From positions 1 through 37,094 of the forward strand of contig JAEZHJ010000025.1 of NCBI GenBank assembly GCA_023436925.1: a DNA stretch of 37,094 nt. The letters run 5' to 3'. The notes below the pieces were generated by a model. That model worked only from the letters and a program-made list of their open reading frames with translations, was not told where the DNA came from and ran no database searches. Shown here piece after piece: positions 33,696 to 37,094 of the stretch. This stretch comes from Actinomycetes bacterium. Lineage in GTDB: Bacteria > Actinomycetota > Actinomycetes > Propionibacteriales > Propionibacteriaceae. The position numbers and the translations under genes are program-made. Every line of letters begins with the position of its first letter. Within the stretch, counting starts at the first letter, position 1.

Positions 33696-34748
33696 ATGTT
33701 CACCAAGAAGCTCAGCGCGCTGATCGCTGCCGCGGCCGGCCTCGCGCTGGTCGCCGGCTGCACCTCGAACGTCCCGCAGGCCACCACGCCGGCCGCGCCG
33801 GCCAGCACGGCTCCGGCACCGGCCGCCCCCAGCGGCGGCAACGACGCCCCCGGTGAGATGGTCACCATCGGCCTGTCGGCCCCCGCTGCCGACCACGGCT
33901 GGATGGGCGCCATCACCTCGGCGGCGGTCGCAGAGGCGGGCAAGTTCTCCGACGTCACCCTCGACCACCCGCAGGGCACCAACGACGTCAACGCCCAGAT
34001 CGCCCAGATCGAGACCTTCATCAACAACAAGGTCGACGCCATCGTGGTGCTGCCCTTCGACGGCGACGCGATGACCGACATCGCGCTCAAGGCGATGGCC
34101 GCCGGCATCCCGGTGATCAACGTCGACCGTGAGTTCTCCTCCAGCTTCGCCGCCCGCACCACCATCCTGGGCGACAACTACGGCATGGGCCTGTCCACCG
34201 GCACCTACCTGTGCGAGGCGCTGGGCGGCAAGTCGGACGCCGTCATCGGCGAGATCCAGGGCATCGCCAACCTGAAGCTCACCCAGGACCGGTCGCAGGG
34301 CTTCGCCGACGCGCTGGCCAAGTGCGGCATGAAGGTCTCCCACCAGGTGGAGGCGCTGTTCACCGTCGAGTCCGGTGAGGAAGCCGCGCAGCAGCTGCTG
34401 CAGGCCGCCCCCAAGCTGGACGCGGTGTGGAACCACGACGACGACCAGGGCATCGGCGTCATGGCCGCCTTCAACGCCTCCGGTCGCGACGAGTTCATCA
34501 TGGTCGGCGGCGCCGGCTCGGCCGACATGATGGAGCTCATCAAGGCTGACAACACCGTCGTCAAGGCCACCACGATCTACCCGTCCACCCAGGCCGCCGA
34601 CGGCATCCGGGTCGCCCGCCTGCTCGCCCAGGGCAAGGCCCTGTCCGACCTCGTGGAGCTCGAGGTGCCGCGACAGATCATGCTGTACGCCCCGGTCGTG
34701 ACCAAGGAGAACGTCGACCAGTTCCTGCCGAGCGCCTTCCGTTCCTGA
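33696..34748 (+). CDS. Sugar ABC transporter substrate-binding lipoprotein
   Basis: The 350-residue protein has a signal peptide with lipobox LVAGC (Cys22), an Ala/Pro/Thr linker (about 25-52), and a periplasmic-binding-protein-like type 1 domain (Peripla_BP_4, RbsB type). Visible core elements are VTIGLSAPAADHGWMGAI, QIAQIETFINNKVDAIVVLPFD, AAGIPVINVDREF and LDAVWNHDDDQGIGVMAAF. Ligand-stacking aromatics and the Asp/Arg residues (NVDREF) resemble ribose/galactose-type binders. Bound sugar unknown. GAAAGGA gives a good ribosome site before ATG 33696. A strong hairpin follows the stop and probably raises its mRNA level over the enzyme genes downstream. Confidence 0.96.
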   Translation: MFTKKLSALIAAAAGLALVAGCTSNVPQATTPAAPASTAPAPAAPSGGNDAPGEMVTIGLSAPAADHGWMGAITSAAVAEAGKFSDVTLDHPQGTNDVNAQIAQIETFINNKVDAIVVLPFDGDAMTDIALKAMAAGIPVINVDREFSSSFAARTTILGDNYGMGLSTGTYLCEALGGKSDAVIGEIQGIANLKLTQDRSQGFADALAKCGMKVSHQVEALFTVESGEEAAQQLLQAAPKLDAVWNHDDDQGIGVMAAFNASGRDEFIMVGGAGSADMMELIKADNTVVKATTIYPSTQAADGIRVARLLAQGKALSDLVELEVPRQIMLYAPVVTKENVDQFLPSAFRS

Positions 34749-34756
34749 ACCGGACC

Positions 34757-34789
34757 GCCGGGGTGGCCACCACGGGTGGCCGCCCCGGC
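34757..34789 (+). terminator. Intra-operon hairpin after the binding-protein gene
   Basis: The arms at 34757-34771 and 34775-34789 pair over 15 bp with a single G-T wobble, and the loop is ACG. There is no T-tract. It lies 8 nt after the stop codon at 34748. Likely roles are partial termination or 3'-end protection of the upstream mRNA. Confidence 0.75.
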
Positions 34790-34830
34790 ACCAACCCCGA
34801 GGCCTCGCACACCGAATTGGAGACTCTGAC

Positions 34831-36003
34831 ATGTCTGACAAGCCACGCCTGAACGTGGGCATGGTGGGGTACGCCTTCATGGGCAAGGCGCACTCCCAGG
34901 GTTGGCGCACCGCCCCGCGCTTCTTCGACCTGCCGATGCAGGTGGGGATGACGGCGGTCTGCGGACGCAACCTCGAACGCACCGCCGCCGCGGCAGCCGA
35001 ACTCGGCTGGGACGGCGCCGAGACCGACTGGCGGGCGCTGGTCGCCCGCGACGACATCGACCTGATCGACATCTGCACCCCCGGTGATTCCCACGCCGAG
35101 ATCGCCATCGCCGCCCTGCAGGCCGGCAAGCACGTCCTGTGCGAGAAGCCGCTGGCCAACACCGTCGAGGAGGCGGAGGCGATGGCGGCCGCCGCCACCG
35201 AGGCGGCCGGCCGCGGCGTCTTCGCGATGGTCGGCTTCACCAACCGCCGGGTCCCGGCCATCGCGCTGGCCCGCCGCATGATCGAGGAGGGCCGACTCGG
35301 CACCATCCGCCAGGTCCGGGCCGCCTACCAGCAGGACTGGATCGTCGATCCGGACGTTCCGCTGGCCTGGCGACTGCAGAAGGACAAGGCCGGCTCCGGT
35401 GCCCTGGGCGACATCGGGGCCCACATCCTCGACCTGTCCGAGTTCCTGCTCGGCGACCGGGTGGTCGCCGCCTCGGGGACGCTGGAGACCTTCGTCAAGC
35501 AGCGCCCGCTGCAGGCCGACGGCACCGGCCTGGCCGGAGCGACCGCCGCGGAGGGCTACGGCGAGGTCACCGTCGACGACGCGGCCTGGTTCCTGGGCCG
35601 GTTCGCCGGTGGCGCGATGGCCTCCTACGAGGCCACCCGGTTCGCCACCGGACGCAAGAACGCGCTCACCATCGAGGTGAGTGGCTCCGACGGGGCGCTG
35701 TTCTGGAACCTCGAAGAGCTCAACGTCCTGCACTACTACGACAACCGGATTCCGGCGGTCGAGGCCGGCTTCCGCCGGATCCTGGCCACCGAAGCCGACA
35801 CCCCGTACGCGGGCGCCTGGTGGCCGGCCGGCCACATCGTCGGCTGGGAGCACGGCTTCACCCACCAGGTGCTCGACCTGGTGACGGCGATCGCCGCCGG
35901 CGAGCAGCCCCACGCGTCCTTCGACGACGGTCTGCACGTCCAGCGGGTGCTCGACACGGTCGAGCGTTCGGCCGCCCGGGGCGGCGCCTGGCTCGAGGTC
36001 TGA
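34831..36003 (+). CDS. Gfo/Idh/MocA family oxidoreductase
   Basis: The 390-residue protein is a complete NAD(P)-dependent dehydrogenase of the Gfo/Idh/MocA family, which oxidises secondary alcohols of sugars, cyclitols and glycosides. Rossmann loop LNVGMVGYAFMGKAHSQGWR replaces the classic GxGxxG by GYAFMG, a form common in actinobacterial members. The CEKPLAN motif (Glu105-Lys106-Pro107, catalytic lysine) follows. The C-terminal half has GSGALGDIGAHILDLSEFL with Asp194 and His198, the catalytic pair. TGGAGA precedes the ATG. It lies after the ABC importer and before a TIM-barrel isomerase. With ThuA across the locus, C3 oxidation of an imported glycoside or sugar is a reasonable inference; inositol-type substrates remain possible. 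Confidence 0.94.
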   Translation: MSDKPRLNVGMVGYAFMGKAHSQGWRTAPRFFDLPMQVGMTAVCGRNLERTAAAAAELGWDGAETDWRALVARDDIDLIDICTPGDSHAEIAIAALQAGKHVLCEKPLANTVEEAEAMAAAATEAAGRGVFAMVGFTNRRVPAIALARRMIEEGRLGTIRQVRAAYQQDWIVDPDVPLAWRLQKDKAGSGALGDIGAHILDLSEFLLGDRVVAASGTLETFVKQRPLQADGTGLAGATAAEGYGEVTVDDAAWFLGRFAGGAMASYEATRFATGRKNALTIEVSGSDGALFWNLEELNVLHYYDNRIPAVEAGFRRILATEADTPYAGAWWPAGHIVGWEHGFTHQVLDLVTAIAAGEQPHASFDDGLHVQRVLDTVERSAARGGAWLEV

Positions 36004-36046
36004 GCCGCGTCCGCCACACCACAACGACAACGAAAGGAACGGGTCC

Positions 36047-37045
36047 ATGGCACGACCCATCACGCTGTTCACCGGCCAGTGGGCCGACCTCCCCTTCGAG
36101 GAGGTGGCCCGGCTGGCGTCCGGCTGGGGCTTCGACGGACTGGAGATCGCCTGTTGGGGCGACCACCTCGACGTCTGGAAGGGGGCCACCGACGACGACT
36201 ACATCGCCGACCGGCTCGCCATCCTCGACCGGTACAACCTGAAGGTCTTCACGATCTCGAACCACCTCAAGGGCCAGGCGGTCTGCGATGACCCGATCGA
36301 CGCCCGGCACCGCGACATCCTGCCCGACATCGTGTGGGGCGACGGCGATCCGGAGGGCGTCCGGCAGCGGGCGGCCGAGGAGATGATGAACACCGCCCGG
36401 ACGGCGCAGCGCCTCGGTGTGAAGACCGTCGTCGGCTTCACCGGCTCGTCGATCTGGAAGTACGTCGCGATGTTCCCGCCGGTCACCGACGCGATGGTCG
36501 ACGCCGGCTGGGAGGACTTCAAGGCCCGCTGGAACCCGATCCTCGACGTCTTCGCCGAGTGCGGGGTCCGGTTCGCCGCCGAGGTGCACCCGAGCGAACT
36601 GGCCTACGACTACTGGACGACCAGGCGGATGCTGGCCGAGATCGACCGCCCCGAGCTCGGCATCAACTGGGATCCCAGCCACATGGTCTGGCAGGACGTC
36701 GACCCGGCAGCCTTCCTGCTCGACTTCGCCGACAAGATCTACCACGTCCACGCCAAGGACTCGAAGAAGAACCTCAACGGCCGCAACGGCCGGCTGAGCT
36801 CCCACCTGCCCTGGGCCGACCCGCGCCGGGGCTGGGACTTCGTCTCGGTCGGGCACGGCGACGTTCCGTGGGAGGCCTGCTTCCGCACGCTCAACCACAT
36901 CGGCTACTCCGGGCCGATCTCGGTGGAGTGGGAGGACGCCGGCATGGACCGGCTGCGCGGCGCCCCCGAGGCGCTGGCCTACGTCCGCTCGAAGCTGTGG
37001 GATGCGCCTGCAGCAGCCTTCGACGCGGCGTTCTCGACCAAGTAG
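36047..37045 (+). CDS. Sugar phosphate isomerase/epimerase-like TIM-barrel enzyme
   Basis: The 332-residue protein belongs to the xylose isomerase-like TIM-barrel superfamily (AP2EC), which includes inosose dehydratase (IolE), epimerases, hydroxypyruvate isomerase and enzymes acting on 3-keto sugars. It begins PITLFTGQWADLPFEEV; the barrel includes GFDGLEIACWGDH and TVVGFTG. The metal ligands line up as Glu179 (AAEVHPSE), Asp209 (NWDPSH), His235 (HVHAKDSK) and Glu294 (VEWED). GAAAGGA precedes ATG 36047. As the last gene before a strong hairpin it probably processes the keto product of the preceding oxidoreductase. It is clearly different from the shorter TIM-barrel protein at 12990. Confidence 0.94.
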   Translation: MARPITLFTGQWADLPFEEVARLASGWGFDGLEIACWGDHLDVWKGATDDDYIADRLAILDRYNLKVFTISNHLKGQAVCDDPIDARHRDILPDIVWGDGDPEGVRQRAAEEMMNTARTAQRLGVKTVVGFTGSSIWKYVAMFPPVTDAMVDAGWEDFKARWNPILDVFAECGVRFAAEVHPSELAYDYWTTRRMLAEIDRPELGINWDPSHMVWQDVDPAAFLLDFADKIYHVHAKDSKKNLNGRNGRLSSHLPWADPRRGWDFVSVGHGDVPWEACFRTLNHIGYSGPISVEWEDAGMDRLRGAPEALAYVRSKLWDAPAAAFDAAFSTK

Positions 37046-37052
37046 GGGCTGC

Positions 37053-37082
37053 GGTGGCCCGCCCGGCGACGGGCGGGCCACC
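37053..37082 (+). terminator. Strong hairpin ending the sugar operon
   Basis: A perfect 13-bp stem, GGTGGCCCGCCCG against its complement, closes on GCGA, a GNRA-type tetraloop. It lies 7 nt after the last stop. There is no T-tract. The 12 nt beyond it to the window edge hold nothing recognisable. Confidence 0.8.
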
Positions 37083-37094
37083 CGCTCAGCTCCC

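Overview
The window is chromosomal DNA of a high-GC actinobacterium. Supporting markers are Lsr2, a mycothione reductase (mycothiol redox chemistry), DisA beside RadA, the actinobacterial small ribosomal protein bS22, and gene neighbourhoods I recognise from Mycobacterium tuberculosis. Many starts lack a Shine-Dalgarno sequence and sit 6-7 nt after a TANNNT-type -10 box, as in actinobacterial leaderless mRNAs. A Propionibacteriaceae-like organism is plausible, but that is an inference. I see no tRNA, rRNA, CRISPR array, insertion sequence or prophage.

Region 1 (1-12.9 kb) resembles the Rv3585-Rv3608 neighbourhood. A coupled folate operon (folP-folB-folK-DUF3180) leads to a coiled-coil membrane protein, then lsr2 and clpC. 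On the minus strand follow a DUF4190 membrane protein, an asparaginase and mutY. A membrane-anchored unknown lies divergent to mutY, then radA-disA and a glyoxalase-like gene on the minus strand.

Region 2 (13.0-29.1 kb, plus strand) resembles the Rv0498-Rv0529 neighbourhood: a TIM-barrel isomerase, a CPBP membrane protein, a DUF2500 protein, asd-proC, a VOC protein, a PfkB kinase, a BFN-domain protein and an MFS transporter. Next come an excisionase-like HTH regulator, bS22 and a glutaredoxin-like protein. A 302-nt gap holding a terminator and six 21-bp tandem repeats precedes a translationally coupled System II cytochrome c maturation operon (phosphatase, TlpA-like, CcdA, ResB, CcsA). Mycothione reductase and a GH3 lipoprotein close the region.

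Region 3 (29.1-37.1 kb) is a self-contained carbohydrate locus. A ThuA-like gene and a ROK repressor run on the minus strand. A divergent operon encodes a ribose-type ABC importer (fused ATPase, permease, binding lipoprotein), a Gfo/Idh/MocA oxidoreductase and a TIM-barrel isomerase/epimerase. It ends in a strong hairpin, a second hairpin separates the transporter genes from the enzymes, and operator-like inverted repeats lie between ROK and the ATPase. No kinase is present, so I infer a non-phosphorylative, oxidation-first route for an unknown sugar, cyclitol or glycoside. This is the most interesting system in the window.
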